Shown one piece after another: positions 27,685-37,087 of a stretch of 64,000 nt of DNA. Below the pieces are notes generated by a model, which worked only from the letters and a program-made list of their open reading frames with translations, made no database searches and was not told the DNA's origin. How positions within the stretch are numbered: the stretch's first letter is position 1; every line of letters begins with the position of its first letter. Source of the stretch: Aliikangiella coralliicola (GTDB lineage: Bacteria; Pseudomonadota; Gammaproteobacteria; Enterobacterales; Kangiellaceae); NCBI RefSeq assembly GCF_007004725.1, contig NZ_ML660165.1, positions 124,001 through 188,000 of the forward strand, written 5' to 3'. The position numbers and the translations under genes were made by a program.

Positions 27685-28074
27685 ATGTTAAGAGTCGCTT
27701 CGATCACATTATTATTGCTCTTATTCGGCTGCCAGCAAGGGGCTACCGGACCACAGTCAAATGAAACCCCAGTGGTTGAAACTTCTCAGCCCGAATCCAG
27801 TGAGGTAAGTACGGTGACAGCAACCCTCCCATTTACCGGCACGGTAAAATATTTTGACCTTGAAGGCGGCTTTTTCGGAATTGTCACCAGCAAGGGACAA
27901 AAACTATTGCCGATGAATCTTGATAAAAAATATCTTCAAAATGGTACTGTTATTGAATTTTCCGGTGACTATAAAGAAGGCATGATGACCATTCAAATGT
28001 GGGGAAAACCCTTTGAATTAAAAGAGGTCAAGCTCATCAAAAAAGGCAAGGAAGTGCGCGATTCAGACCTTTAG
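27685..28074 (+). CDS. Small lipoprotein of unknown function
   Basis: A 129-residue lipoprotein with lipobox LFGC (Cys16) and a Ser/Thr/Glu/Pro linker to about residue 45. A compact beta-rich domain follows (FTGTVKYFDLEGGFFGIVTSKGQKLLPMNL and EFSGDYKEGMMTIQMWGKPFEL). The strand order and length resemble small OB-like lipoproteins, but I recognise no named family. It has its own AGAGGA ribosome site and is convergent with ruvB. Confidence 0.72.
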   Translation: MLRVASITLLLLLFGCQQGATGPQSNETPVVETSQPESSEVSTVTATLPFTGTVKYFDLEGGFFGIVTSKGQKLLPMNLDKKYLQNGTVIEFSGDYKEGMMTIQMWGKPFELKEVKLIKKGKEVRDSDL

Positions 28075-28112
28075 CAAAGATGAATCGAATCAACCTGGTC
28101 TTAAACTAGCGC

Positions 28113-28137
28113 GGCTTGTTTTACACAAAAATAAGCC
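28113..28137. terminator. Hairpin between convergent lipoprotein and ruvB genes
   Basis: ggctt (28113-28117) pairs with aagcc (28133-28137), and inside it tttt pairs with aaaa across a tacac loop. It is placed as a shared terminator for the two convergent genes, but the following T run is poor. Confidence 0.4.
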
Positions 28138-28139
28138 TG

Positions 28140-29162
28140 TCAGCCGCTAAATAAATCATTGGTGACCGGTTTATAGCCAAAATGTTGATAGGCTAACTTG
28201 GTCGCTACTCTGCCACGTGGTGTACGGTGAATAAAGCCCTGTTGAATGAGAAATGGCTCTAACACATCATCAATCGTATCTCGTTCTTCGCCAATTGCAG
28301 CGGCTAACGAGTCCAAACCAACCGGACCACCGTCAAATTTCTCTATAATCGCTAATATTAGTTTCCGGTCCATATTATCAAACCCTTTATCATCAACATC
28401 TAGCAGATTAAGCGCCTTGTCTGAAATATCAGGCGTGATTTTGCCGTCAGATTTGACTTCCGCGTAATCTCTAACTCGGCGCAGTAAGCGGTTAGCAATT
28501 CGGGGGGTTCCTCTTGATCGCCGAGCGATCTCCTTTGCGCCTTCAGTGTTAATGGGGATCCCAGTAATATTCGCCGAGCGTTCAACAATGTTGGTGAGAT
28601 CTTGAATATCATAAAACTCAAGCCTTTGGACTATCCCAAACCGATCCCTTAAGGGAGAAGTCAACAAACCAGCTCTTGTGGTTGCTCCCACCAGGGTAAA
28701 AGGTGGCAGGTCGAGTTTAATTGAACGCGCCGCCGGACCTTCACCGATCATAATATCGAGCTGATAATCCTCCATCGCAGGATAAAGTATCTCTTCAACC
28801 ATTGGACTTAGTCGGTGGATTTCGTCGATAAATAAAACATCGTTTTCTTCCAGGTTAGTTAACAAAGCAGCTAAATCTCCCGCCTTTTCCAGCACAGGGC
28901 CTGAAGTATGTCGAATATTAACGCTCATTTCATTGGCAATAATATTGGCTAAGGTCGTTTTACCAAGCCCTGGCGGACCGAAGATTAACGTGTGATCAAG
29001 TGCATCATTTCGCTTTCTGGCAGCCTGAAAAGCGATATCCATTTGCTCGCGAACTTTTGGTTGGCCAACATAATCAGCCAACGTTTTCGGGCGTATCGCC
29101 CTATCGACCTGCTCTTCGGTTCCCTGGCTTGTAGCGCTTATGATTCGGTCAGTCTCAATCAT
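28140..29162 (-). CDS. ruvB: Holliday junction DNA helicase RuvB
   Basis: A 340-residue AAA+ motor that branch-migrates Holliday junctions together with RuvA. The Walker [10 protein letters not shown], Walker [11 protein letters not shown], sensor [17 protein letters not shown] and the C-terminal winged helix ending [12 protein letters not shown] are intact. A TTG at 29168 would add two residues; the ATG at 29162 matches the family start. It normally follows ruvA directly, but here ruvA is 8.7 kb away, so ruvB needs its own promoter. Confidence 0.97.
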   Translation of the reverse strand: MIETDRIISATSQGTEEQVDRAIRPKTLADYVGQPKVREQMDIAFQAARKRNDALDHTLIFGPPGLGKTTLANIIANEMSVNIRHTSGPVLEKAGDLAALLTNLEENDVLFIDEIHRLSPMVEEILYPAMEDYQLDIMIGEGPAARSIKLDLPPFTLVGATTRAGLLTSPLRDRFGIVQRLEFYDIQDLTNIVERSANITGIPINTEGAKEIARRSRGTPRIANRLLRRVRDYAEVKSDGKITPDISDKALNLLDVDDKGFDNMDRKLILAIIEKFDGGPVGLDSLAAAIGEERDTIDDVLEPFLIQQGFIHRTPRGRVATKLAYQHFGYKPVTNDLFSG

Positions 29163-29401
29163 GGACAATATTTACGACTTATGTAGGTATTTGAGTAGTA
29201 TTTTAACCAGATTTTAGCTTTGGAGGAAAATAAATTTAGCAATGTGGGTAAGATCCATCAGCAACCTTATGAAATCAGCCACATTCTAATGCTCCGTAAG
29301 CTCGCCACAGTTGCAAAACCGATCCGCTAATTGCACAATAGTTTAACCCTCTGCCTGGCTTCACAGGCCACTAAAAGAAAACAAGAAGGAATCACCAGAC
29401 T

Positions 29402-30514
29402 ATGGAAACTATTGCTGCCGTTGCCTATCAAGCGGGAAAGCCGCTTAGTATCGAGACAGTTCAACTTGCTGAGCCTCGCGCCGGCGAATGTCTGATCGAA
29501 ATAAAAGCGACCGGTGTTTGTCACACCGATGAATTCACTCTCTCAGGCGCAGACCCTGAAGGTCTGTTTCCGGCGATTCTTGGCCATGAAGGCGCGGGAA
29601 TTGTTCGCGAAGTTGGTGCAGGTGTGACTTCGCTTCAGCCCGGTGATCACGTCATTCCACTCTATACACCGGAATGCCGCCAATGTGAATATTGCTTGTC
29701 GGGCAAAACTAACCTTTGCCAAGCCATTCGCGAAACGCAGGGTCGCGGTGTCATGCCTGATGGTAGTTCGCGCTTTTCCATTGATGGCGAAAAGATTCAT
29801 CATTATATGGGCACTTCAACTTTTTCTAATTTTACCGTCGTACCTGAAATTGCCTTGGCAAAGATCCGAAAGGATGCGCCGTTCGATAAAGTCTGCTACA
29901 TCGGTTGTGGTGTAACCACTGGAATTGGTGCAGTAATAAACACCGCTAAAGTTCAGCCCGGCGATAATGTTATTGTATTTGGACTTGGTGGTATCGGTTT
30001 GAATGTTATTCAGGGTGCACGAATGGTGGGCGCTAATATGATTGTTGGCGTTGACACTAATCCGGCCAAAAAAGAGATGGCTGAAAAATTTGGTATGACT
30101 CATTTTGTTAACCCGAGTGAAGTCGAAGGCGATCTAGTCCCTTACCTTGTCGATCTGACCAAAGGCGGTGCGGATCATTCGTTTGAATGTATCGGCAATG
30201 TGGATGTGATGCGAGATGCACTTGAGTGTTGCCATAAAGGTTGGGGCGAAAGCACAATAATCGGCGTTGCCGGAGCAGGTCAGGAAATTAACACCCGTCC
30301 GTTTCAACTCGTCACCGGTCGAGTTTGGCGCGGTTCTGCCTTTGGTGGCGCAAAGGGGCGTACCGACGTTCCTAAAATTGTTGATTGGTACATGGATGGA
30401 AAAATTAACATCGACGATCTAATCACTCACACCATGCCGCTAAAAGATATCAATAATGCTTTCGATTTGATGCACGCAGGCGAAAGTATCAGAAGCGTGG
30501 TTTTATTTGACTAA
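29402..30514 (+). CDS. frmA: S-(hydroxymethyl)glutathione dehydrogenase (class III alcohol dehydrogenase)
   Basis: A 370-residue zinc enzyme that oxidises S-hydroxymethylglutathione, formed from formaldehyde and glutathione, to S-formylglutathione with NAD. The catalytic zinc site ([15 protein letters not shown]), the structural zinc cluster ([15 protein letters not shown]) and the NAD fold [13 protein letters not shown] are visible. It pairs with fghA 86 bases downstream. No frmR regulator is beside it. It is divergent from ruvB. Confidence 0.95.
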   Translation: METIAAVAYQAGKPLSIETVQLAEPRAGECLIEIKATGVCHTDEFTLSGADPEGLFPAILGHEGAGIVREVGAGVTSLQPGDHVIPLYTPECRQCEYCLSGKTNLCQAIRETQGRGVMPDGSSRFSIDGEKIHHYMGTSTFSNFTVVPEIALAKIRKDAPFDKVCYIGCGVTTGIGAVINTAKVQPGDNVIVFGLGGIGLNVIQGARMVGANMIVGVDTNPAKKEMAEKFGMTHFVNPSEVEGDLVPYLVDLTKGGADHSFECIGNVDVMRDALECCHKGWGESTIIGVAGAGQEINTRPFQLVTGRVWRGSAFGGAKGRTDVPKIVDWYMDGKINIDDLITHTMPLKDINNAFDLMHAGESIRSVVLFD

Positions 30515-30526
30515 GACTAAAACTCT

Positions 30527-30545
30527 CCGCTCAGAAAATGAGCGG
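30527..30545. promoter_or_regulatory. Intergenic hairpin between frmA and fghA
   Basis: A perfect 7-bp stem, ccgctca/tgagcgg, with a 5-base loop lies 12 bases after the frmA stop. There is no T run directly after it, so it is more likely an mRNA-stabilising or processing hairpin than a full terminator. Confidence 0.5.
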
Positions 30546-30600
30546 AACCCTCTTCTCTTTTAAATTAAGAAAACATTAATCAATACCGAGAAAATAAATC

Positions 30601-31446
30601 ATGTCATTGATTGTTAAATCGAAACAAAAGTCCTTTGGCGGAACCCAAGGTGTTTATACCCACCAATCGGCGAGTACTCAATGCGAAATGGAATTGAGTG
30701 TTTACCTTCCCGAAAAAGCCGATACAGAAAAATGCCCGGTGATTTATTATTTATCAGGCTTAACCTGCACTCAGGAAAACGTCACCGTCAAAAGTGGTTT
30801 TCAAAAATATGCCAATGAAGCCGGTCTCATTGTCGTTTGCCCCGATACCAGCCCAAGAGGTACAGATTATCCTGGCGAAAATGACAGTTACGATTTTGGT
30901 AGTGGTGCAGGATTTTATCTGAACGCGACTCAAGCGCCCTGGTCAACTAGCTACCGAATGTACGATTATGTTGTCAATGAACTTACCGATCTGATTAATA
31001 ATAACTTTCCGGTGATTCAGGAAAAATGCGGTATTTTCGGTCATTCAATGGGTGGGCATGGCGCATTGACCATAGGTTTAAAAAACCCGGAAAAATTCAA
31101 ATCAATTTCAGCATTTTCTCCAATCGTCGCCCCCTCTCAATGCCCATGGGGAGAAAAAGCTTTTAGCGGTTATCTTGGCAAAGATAAGGAAGCCTGGAAA
31201 AATTACGATGCCACGCAACTTATTCAGAACGGGCATCGAAGCGCGAATAATATTCTTATCGATCAAGGGACAGCTGACGATTTTTTAACGGAGCAATTAA
31301 AACCAGAACTATTTCAACAAGCCTGCGAACAACACGGACAACCCTTAACACTACGAATGCAACCTGGATATGATCACTCCTACTACTTTATTGCATCTTT
31401 TATGAAAGATCATATTTCGTTTCATCAAAAAAATCTCCATCAATAA
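30601..31446 (+). CDS. fghA: S-formylglutathione hydrolase
   Basis: A 281-residue esterase-D family hydrolase that releases formate and glutathione from S-formylglutathione. The nucleophile elbow is GHSMGGHGA, the acid lies in DQGTADDFL, and the histidine in QPGYDHSYYFI. With FrmA it completes glutathione-dependent formaldehyde detoxification. Confidence 0.95.
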   Translation: MSLIVKSKQKSFGGTQGVYTHQSASTQCEMELSVYLPEKADTEKCPVIYYLSGLTCTQENVTVKSGFQKYANEAGLIVVCPDTSPRGTDYPGENDSYDFGSGAGFYLNATQAPWSTSYRMYDYVVNELTDLINNNFPVIQEKCGIFGHSMGGHGALTIGLKNPEKFKSISAFSPIVAPSQCPWGEKAFSGYLGKDKEAWKNYDATQLIQNGHRSANNILIDQGTADDFLTEQLKPELFQQACEQHGQPLTLRMQPGYDHSYYFIASFMKDHISFHQKNLHQ

Positions 31447-31467
31447 ATTCTTTATTAACATTTGCCG

Positions 31468-31496
31468 GGGAGTATGTTTTCTCAAGCATTACTCCC
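31468..31496. terminator. Hairpin between convergent fghA and AraC-type gene
   Basis: gggagta (31468-31474) pairs with tactccc (31490-31496) across a 15-base loop between two convergent stops. It lacks a clear T run, so terminator function is uncertain. Confidence 0.4.
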
Positions 31497-31540
31497 TCTA
31501 GATAACAAAGTTAATTACGATTTGCCAACAAGTAGAATTT

Positions 31541-32413
31541 TCACTCTAGTGGCAAGTAAATATCTGTGATCATTTCATGCTCTTTAATATCTGGAAATAA
31601 ATTTACTCGATGTAAGAAACAAGGAAAATCTCTAAGTTCTTCTCCACTTTGCGGTAGCCATTGACCATAAAGGTATTCGAAGCTCTGGCGAAGATTTTGA
31701 TCGGAACCTAAGTGACGAATGACCGCACAGCGACCACCTGGAATCGTTTTCTCAATGATACCGTAGCTATTATCATCGACTTCTCCGGTAACCGACGCAC
31801 AAATGTCTAGTTGATAATCCTCAGCCGCTACTTGTTCGGGATCGTTATACAAAATATTGTATGTTTCACTCACATTTGGAGATAGCCTAACCTCTTTTCG
31901 CCATCGAATAAAAGTTCGGACACTCTCAAAGACTTTTTCTGGCGCCCCATGATGTTCCAACGCAGCGACTCGAGTTTCCTTAAACTCAACAATTTTTACT
32001 TCTTGATAATTCTCACGCTTTTTCACTTGATAAATTCTCTCACTGTTAATGACTTGAAAACATTGATACCAATGCTCCCAGTCGGGGGCATTTCTAAACT
32101 GCATGGGTGTTTGCCCAAATAATTTTTTAAAAGCACGAGAAAAAGATTCAGGGTTTTCGAAACCCGCAATCATTGCGATATCAATAATTTTAAACTGGCC
32201 TCTAAATGCTAATTGATATGAAGCTCGTTTCATTCTCTGCAATTGGATATATCTGGAAACTGGCAGCCCAAGTAATTCAGAAAATTGCCTGTGGAAATGG
32301 AACTTCGAAAAAAAAGCAACTCGACTGAGTTCATCGATTGAGAAATCGGTATCAAGATTAACATCGATATAATCTAATACTGCCTTGAATTTTTTTAAAT
32401 AGTGATCAGTCAT
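31541..32413 (-). CDS. AraC family regulator with C-terminal GyrI-like effector domain
   Basis: A 290-residue regulator. The two helix-turn-helix units are N-terminal (residues 5-110; FSIDELSRVAFFSKFHFHRQFSELLG and IIDIAMIAGFENPESFSRAFKKLFGQTPMQFR), and residues 130-290 form a GyrI/SbmC-like ligand-binding domain (VAALEHHGAPEKVFESVRTFIRW and GRCAVIRHLGSDQNLRQSFEYLY). This is the Rob/BmrR-like layout that senses hydrophobic compounds. Its target is unknown; the divergent neighbour is not obvious because the next gene is on the same strand. Confidence 0.87.
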   Translation of the reverse strand: MTDHYLKKFKAVLDYIDVNLDTDFSIDELSRVAFFSKFHFHRQFSELLGLPVSRYIQLQRMKRASYQLAFRGQFKIIDIAMIAGFENPESFSRAFKKLFGQTPMQFRNAPDWEHWYQCFQVINSERIYQVKKRENYQEVKIVEFKETRVAALEHHGAPEKVFESVRTFIRWRKEVRLSPNVSETYNILYNDPEQVAAEDYQLDICASVTGEVDDNSYGIIEKTIPGGRCAVIRHLGSDQNLRQSFEYLYGQWLPQSGEELRDFPCFLHRVNLFPDIKEHEMITDIYLPLE

Positions 32414-32504
32414 CGCCCTTTTTCCGAAATACTAGCTAGCGAGATAATAATGCCTGAGAGAATCGCGTTAATCCTGACTGATCTTGCTAATCTTCAACTA
32501 CATT

Positions 32505-33260
32505 TTATTCCAGGAACCGTTGAATACTCTCCGAGTATTCTGGATAAAAAGAAATATCATTATGACCTGCCCTGTCAATAATAACTTGAGTTAAAAACTT
32601 CTGGCTAATGTGCCTGGCCAGGTTGTCACTTCGTTCGCGAGGAATAACCTGATCATGTTCCGCCACTAACAACAAAGTTGGCTTTTCAATATCAGGCGCC
32701 CGCTCAACTGAAAGATATTTATCGGTGATTAACAATGAAACCGGGAAAATTCGATAATGAGATTTCGCGACATTTTCAATACTGTCGTAGGGCGTTACCA
32801 GAATCAATTTTGCAATATCACGATTGGCAGCAACATATGTCGCTACACCACTTCCCAGGCTACGGCCAATCAGGCTAATACTTGAATGTTGAGCCTGCAC
32901 TTCATCATAAACGAATAAAGCATCGGCGTATAAGTTCGATTCTGTTGGCTCGCCTCCGTTTTTACCATATCCACGATAAGGAATTAGATACACCGTGTAA
33001 TCAGGGGTTACGCGGCGAAAAAATTCAATGTTATTCTCAACGCTCTCCGCGTTACCGCCATAATAAATTATCGCAGCATTGTTATTCGGATTAACAACCC
33101 AACCCGACAACTTCAAACCTCGATGATTAAAACTGACTTCCGGAATACCGGTAACTTCTCCAGCAGACTGAGGAAAGTAGAGAAAGGAGCGTTGAAACAG
33201 AAAAAGTAACAAGCATAGAAGAATGTAGCTGATAACAAGGATTATCAATATGCTTTTCAT
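32505..33260 (-). CDS. Membrane-anchored alpha/beta hydrolase
   Basis: A 251-residue hydrolase of the BEM46/ABHD13-like group. It has an N-terminal membrane anchor (residues 4-22), the strand YLIPYRGYGKNGGEP, the nucleophile elbow GRSLGSG, the acid in VAEHDQVIP and the histidine in RAGHNDIS. The active site should face the periplasm. The substrate is unknown. It stands between the AraC-type gene and the acyltransferase gene, all on the minus strand. Confidence 0.85.
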   Translation of the reverse strand: MKSILIILVISYILLCLLLFLFQRSFLYFPQSAGEVTGIPEVSFNHRGLKLSGWVVNPNNNAAIIYYGGNAESVENNIEFFRRVTPDYTVYLIPYRGYGKNGGEPTESNLYADALFVYDEVQAQHSSISLIGRSLGSGVATYVAANRDIAKLILVTPYDSIENVAKSHYRIFPVSLLITDKYLSVERAPDIEKPTLLLVAEHDQVIPRERSDNLARHISQKFLTQVIIDRAGHNDISFYPEYSESIQRFLE

Positions 33261-33406
33261 CTCTACGATATTAACTCCGAAAGTCTTTCAAATTAGTAAA
33301 GAGTAAATTGCTCTATGCTTATTTGCAAATCTAATTTAAGCACATTTTTTCGAGATGTCTATTTGCTCGCGCAGCTCAAAGTAAAAACCTTCCTCAATAT
33401 TAAGCA

Positions 33407-33470
33407 TTACAGATATCGTATACTACAGATATCAAATGTTACGAATATCAAATACTAAAGATATTCGCTA
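33407..33470. repeat. Four exact-period 16-bp tandem repeats starting at the acyltransferase stop codon
   Basis: Units at 33407-33422, 33423-33438, 33439-33454 and 33455-33470, each with an a[ct]agatat-like core. On the minus strand the first unit begins with the TAG stop of the acyltransferase gene, and each unit ends in TAG or TAA. There are no spacers, and copies differ at 3-7 positions. Confidence 0.92.
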
Positions 33471-34670
33471 TTTCCTACCATTTAACAACCATCCAATTGG
33501 TGTCCACCGAACCAGCAAAATATAACTCACCAGACCAATCGCCAAAGTTCCAAAAGAACCGACAAAAAACTTAACCCAGATATTCCAACTGACATCCAGT
33601 AATAAGTATTGAATGAAAAACAATAACGGCAAATGGACGATATAAACCCAGTAAGACGAATCAGCGACAAAACGAACTATTTTGTTTTCTTTATCAAGAA
33701 AAAGCCGACCAACAATCAAACTGCAAATACTCAAGTAGACACCAACATAAGCTTCAATAGTAACAATCAGGAGATGTTTCCAACTGTGCTCAATACCATT
33801 CGCTGCTTTCATGATGTCTTCGAAAGTGATTGTTCCAGGCAGCTCGTAGTAAAAATATCCATAGCCGACTAAACTAGCAAAAAACATCCACATCCAGTAT
33901 TTTTTTAATTCGTCCATAAGCTCCTTTTTTTGATAGAACGCACAGCCAAGGAGAAAAAACATACCATAGAAACCAAACGACCAAAGCTCAGGATAAATTC
34001 TTTCCGGCGCAGGGTGAGGCGTAACCTGCGAATAGAGTGCAGGAACCAATAACAGCGGCATAATGAAAACGATAAACTTCGGCGTGAGAAACTTTCCATT
34101 AAATAAACCATTAAGCAACCGAAAGCGCATGAGAAATGCGATAGTCAAGCAAAACAAACATAAGTTAAACAAAAACCATAAGTGTGTCGTACTAAAAGGC
34201 GGTTTGGGAATATCTGGGTTGTTACTAATTGCGACAAAAAATTGCAAAAATGGTGATGGATTTTCGACATTAGTTGCTGCCCAAAATATAGTCCCCATAA
34301 TCGCAATAAGAACTAACGGTAGAAACAAAAGGAAAGGAGCCAGAATTCGTTTACCACGATTTTTCAAAAACTCACGTAAACCTCTTTTCTCTATCAATAA
34401 AAAAGCAAAGAAGCCGGCAATAACAAAAAACAAAGGCATTCTAAACATGTGAGTGAACCAGGCAATCACATCGAGTATCAGTGAGTTTTCTTTATCGGCA
34501 GACAACCAGAGATTGTCCATAATGGGGCTATACGCTAACGCAGCATGAAAAAAGATCCCTGTTAACATTGCCAGGGCTCGAAGGTTATCCATGTAGTGAT
34601 AGCGAATAGATTGATTGATATCAGTTTTTTCAAGGTGAGTGATATCATCACCTGTCATCGTGTGATTCAT
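33468..34670 (-). CDS. Acyltransferase 3 family membrane protein
   Basis: A 400-residue protein with about ten membrane spans and the acyltransferase-3/OpgC signature. MDNLRALAMLTGIFFHAALAY carries the usual R-x-x-A...H; FRMPLFFVIAGFFAF is followed by a basic loop RGLREFLKNRGKRILAPFL. Such proteins acetylate or succinylate periplasmic glucans or surface sugars. The specific substrate cannot be told. It has a GAGG ribosome site at good spacing. Confidence 0.85.
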   Translation of the reverse strand: MNHTMTGDDITHLEKTDINQSIRYHYMDNLRALAMLTGIFFHAALAYSPIMDNLWLSADKENSLILDVIAWFTHMFRMPLFFVIAGFFAFLLIEKRGLREFLKNRGKRILAPFLLFLPLVLIAIMGTIFWAATNVENPSPFLQFFVAISNNPDIPKPPFSTTHLWFLFNLCLFCLTIAFLMRFRLLNGLFNGKFLTPKFIVFIMPLLLVPALYSQVTPHPAPERIYPELWSFGFYGMFFLLGCAFYQKKELMDELKKYWMWMFFASLVGYGYFYYELPGTITFEDIMKAANGIEHSWKHLLIVTIEAYVGVYLSICSLIVGRLFLDKENKIVRFVADSSYWVYIVHLPLLFFIQYLLLDVSWNIWVKFFVGSFGTLAIGLVSYILLVRWTPIGWLLNGRK

Positions 34671-34768
34671 TACTTATTCCTCTATGAAATACTTTTCAGT
34701 TAAAAAGAAGCATTATCAAGTTAATGGAAATTGGCTCATTCAATTCCTGGTTAGTCGAGAGATAGCAC

Positions 34769-35443
34769 CTACAAAAAATCTGTTTTTCTGGACTGGCACC
34801 AGAAAGTGACGATAATGATTAGTGCGGCAATCATCAGCTCGATAAGAATGATGCTAGCCGCCGTGGTATTCCAAATTGCCGTCTCCCCTTGAATATGTTT
34901 GCTAATTCCCGCAAAACTGGATATCCAAAACCAGAAAAGAGAGACGCCGATATTACAAATGGTTGTCATGACAATTGTCCAAACCTCTGATTCGGTGATC
35001 AGTGCAACCGACAAAACCAACAGGTAAGCAACAAATAATTCAAGCAGCACAATCAATGCGAAAGGAATGAGTCCATTTGGTATGTCCGCATTGAAACTGA
35101 TCACGCTTAAAACGCCCGCCACCAGTAATCCCCAAGGAATTAAAAAAGCCACAATATTGGCTATCAGTTTTGCTACAGTATAATCCGAAAAAGTGACCGG
35201 CAAACTCATCACAAAAGACAAAGTTTGCTCTTTGCGCTCATTAACGACTGTCACAAATATCAGGTGCGCTCCAATGATAATAAGAATTGAAACTAGCAAA
35301 ACGATACCGACATAAAACGAAAGTTTACTTGCCACACTGATTAGAAATAATGAAGCAACCCCGATCGCAAAGTAAAACGCCAGCGCATTACGACAAAATT
35401 GCCAGTCTTTAACGAACAAATGTTTTATCATCACGGTATTCAT
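34769..35443 (-). CDS. ABC-2 type transporter membrane subunit
   Basis: A 224-residue protein with six hydrophobic segments and the ABC-2 pattern NERKEQTLSFVMSLPVTFSDYTVAKLI after the second span. Its ATG overlaps the TGA of the ATPase gene (4 bases), so the two form the transporter of the second GntR/ABC operon. Confidence 0.82.
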   Translation of the reverse strand: MNTVMIKHLFVKDWQFCRNALAFYFAIGVASLFLISVASKLSFYVGIVLLVSILIIIGAHLIFVTVVNERKEQTLSFVMSLPVTFSDYTVAKLIANIVAFLIPWGLLVAGVLSVISFNADIPNGLIPFALIVLLELFVAYLLVLSVALITESEVWTIVMTTICNIGVSLFWFWISSFAGISKHIQGETAIWNTTAASIILIELMIAALIIIVTFWCQSRKTDFL

Positions 35444-36354
35444 TTTTCAGCTCCTTGGCGACTTGAATGAACTTCGGCGACAAAAATTTCTTCTAATGTC
35501 ATATTTTCGACGCCCAATATTTCAGCACCTTGCTGCTGGTAAGCAGATACCATATCTGGATTAAATTGATTGGTGGTAACAACTGCCAGATTTCCAGATT
35601 GCTGAATGTCAACGACGCCAGGTTGACTCGACGACAGATTATTTTCAGACCAGTCACTTTTGGACAAATCAAGACGAATTCTTTGCCAGCGCTCAAGAAA
35701 TGTTTCTCTATCCTGAGAATTGACGACTTTGCCTCGATCGATAAAAGTAATTTGATCCGACAATTGTTCAACATCCTGGGTATTATGGGACGAAAACAGA
35801 ACACTGCGCGTTTCGTCTTTAAGCACTTCCATCAACTCATTCAATACTTCGTGGCGTGCCACAGGGTCAAGGCCTGTTGTTGGTTCATCTAATATCAATA
35901 ATTTGGGACGACGAGCCAGTACAAGCAACAAGCCAGCTTTCACTCTCTGGCCATGTGAAAGACCTTTAATTTTTTGCCGCGGAATTAAATCAAAACGCTT
36001 TAACAAGGTTTCTGCATATCCTTTATCCCAGCTGGGATAAATTGACTGCAAATATTCCATATGCCACTCAATCGTTGCATTTTTGTAGAGGCGCATATCT
36101 TCCGAGGCGAAACCAATTTCCCATTTTGCTTTCACCTGTGAAGACGGCATGGAATGTCCGAGCACAGAAACTTCGCCCGCATCCGGTTGAACCAAGCCCA
36201 TTAAAAGACGGATAGTGGTTGACTTACCTGCGCCGTTAGGACCGATAAGTCCCATAATACAGCCCTCCTCCAGTGCCAGGTTGATTTTCGATAAATTGAA
36301 ATGAGGGTATCGTTTTGACACTTGTGATAACTTTATTGCTAAATTACTCGTCAT
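35440..36354 (-). CDS. ABC transporter ATP-binding protein
   Basis: A 304-residue ATPase with Walker A GPNGAGKST, signature LSHGQRVKAGL, Walker B LLILDEPTTGLDP and switch SSHNTQDVEQ, plus a C-terminal accessory domain. The open frame extends to 36435, but the ATG at 36354, preceded by GGTGGAAAG inside the end of the regulator gene, gives the family start (MTSNLAIKLSQVSKRYPHF). It overlaps the regulator by 11 bases. Confidence 0.88.
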   Translation of the reverse strand: MTSNLAIKLSQVSKRYPHFNLSKINLALEEGCIMGLIGPNGAGKSTTIRLLMGLVQPDAGEVSVLGHSMPSSQVKAKWEIGFASEDMRLYKNATIEWHMEYLQSIYPSWDKGYAETLLKRFDLIPRQKIKGLSHGQRVKAGLLLVLARRPKLLILDEPTTGLDPVARHEVLNELMEVLKDETRSVLFSSHNTQDVEQLSDQITFIDRGKVVNSQDRETFLERWQRIRLDLSKSDWSENNLSSSQPGVVDIQQSGNLAVVTTNQFNPDMVSAYQQQGAEILGVENMTLEEIFVAEVHSSRQGAEK

Positions 36355-36844
36355 TGCTCTTTCCACCATCTTTCTTACTAATTTCATTCTTGCCTGAATG
36401 ACTTTTCTCCACCACGTCGGTAACGCCCATTGCATCCAATGTTTTTCCTTGCCCTACAGATTCGGAATCGCTAAGTTGATGCAGTAATTCCAGGCGCTTA
36501 ACCAATTCAGCTAGTCCCAATCCAAGAGATTGCGACTTAACCAAAGCCTCGGTTAAAAGATTATCAATTTCCTGATTCCTTATTTTCGCGCCAAGATTTT
36601 CAATACCAGCAACAAACGAGCCTTTTCCCTGGCGCGTAATGATCACTCCTTCGCTTTCCAGCTCCTGGTAAGCCCGCTTAACGGTAATTACACTAACCTT
36701 TAACGACACGGCTAACTCCCTGATTGATGGTAATTTAACCCCTTGCGCCCAGTCGCCAATAGCAATACGATTCTTAATCTGCTCAATAATTTGCAAATAC
36801 ATCGGCCTGCCATCTGCCTGGGATAAAATGAACTCGTTTTTCAT
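36344..36844 (-). CDS. YtrA-type GntR family transcriptional regulator
   Basis: A 166-residue regulator with the GntR winged helix at residues 10-75 (PMYLQIIEQIKNRIAIGDWAQGVKLPSIRELAVSLKVSVITVKRAYQELESEGVIITRQGKGSFV) and a helical tail without an effector domain. The frame is open to 36928, but the ATG at 36844 places the start after the operator, as expected. It heads the operon regulator-ATPase-permease and is a distant paralogue of the regulator at 23716. Confidence 0.87.
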   Translation of the reverse strand: MKNEFILSQADGRPMYLQIIEQIKNRIAIGDWAQGVKLPSIRELAVSLKVSVITVKRAYQELESEGVIITRQGKGSFVAGIENLGAKIRNQEIDNLLTEALVKSQSLGLGLAELVKRLELLHQLSDSESVGQGKTLDAMGVTDVVEKSHSGKNEISKKDGGKSNDE

Positions 36845-36870
36845 AAATTGTGAGGTTGATTCCTGAATAT

Positions 36871-36918
36871 GTACACACTGTATATAGTCAATATACACAG
36901 TATATACATATATACACA
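36871..36918 (-). promoter_or_regulatory. Operator-like repeats of the second GntR/ABC operon
   Basis: The sequence contains tgtatat...atataca and repeated tacac/gtgta half-sites (gtacacac at 36871, atatacacag at 36891, tatacacac at 36911) just upstream of the regulator start. The TATA-rich core would also supply the -10 box. Autorepression is expected. Confidence 0.65.
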
Positions 36919-37087
36919 CAGAGATCAAGAGACTGTTTTTTGTGGGTTGCTATCAAAAGCTCGATAATATGAACATTCTTTAAGACTACTTGAGCCCCAA
37001 AGACAAAAGAGATAGCGTATATTAAAACTGTAAACTTTTTAAATTAAAGTGATTTAGGGGAGATTAATTAAATATGAGGATTTCAGG

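Noticed and set aside
33407-33470. Possible CRISPR array
   Set aside because: Repeats are directly adjacent, 16 bp, diverged and without spacers; no cas gene is in the window.
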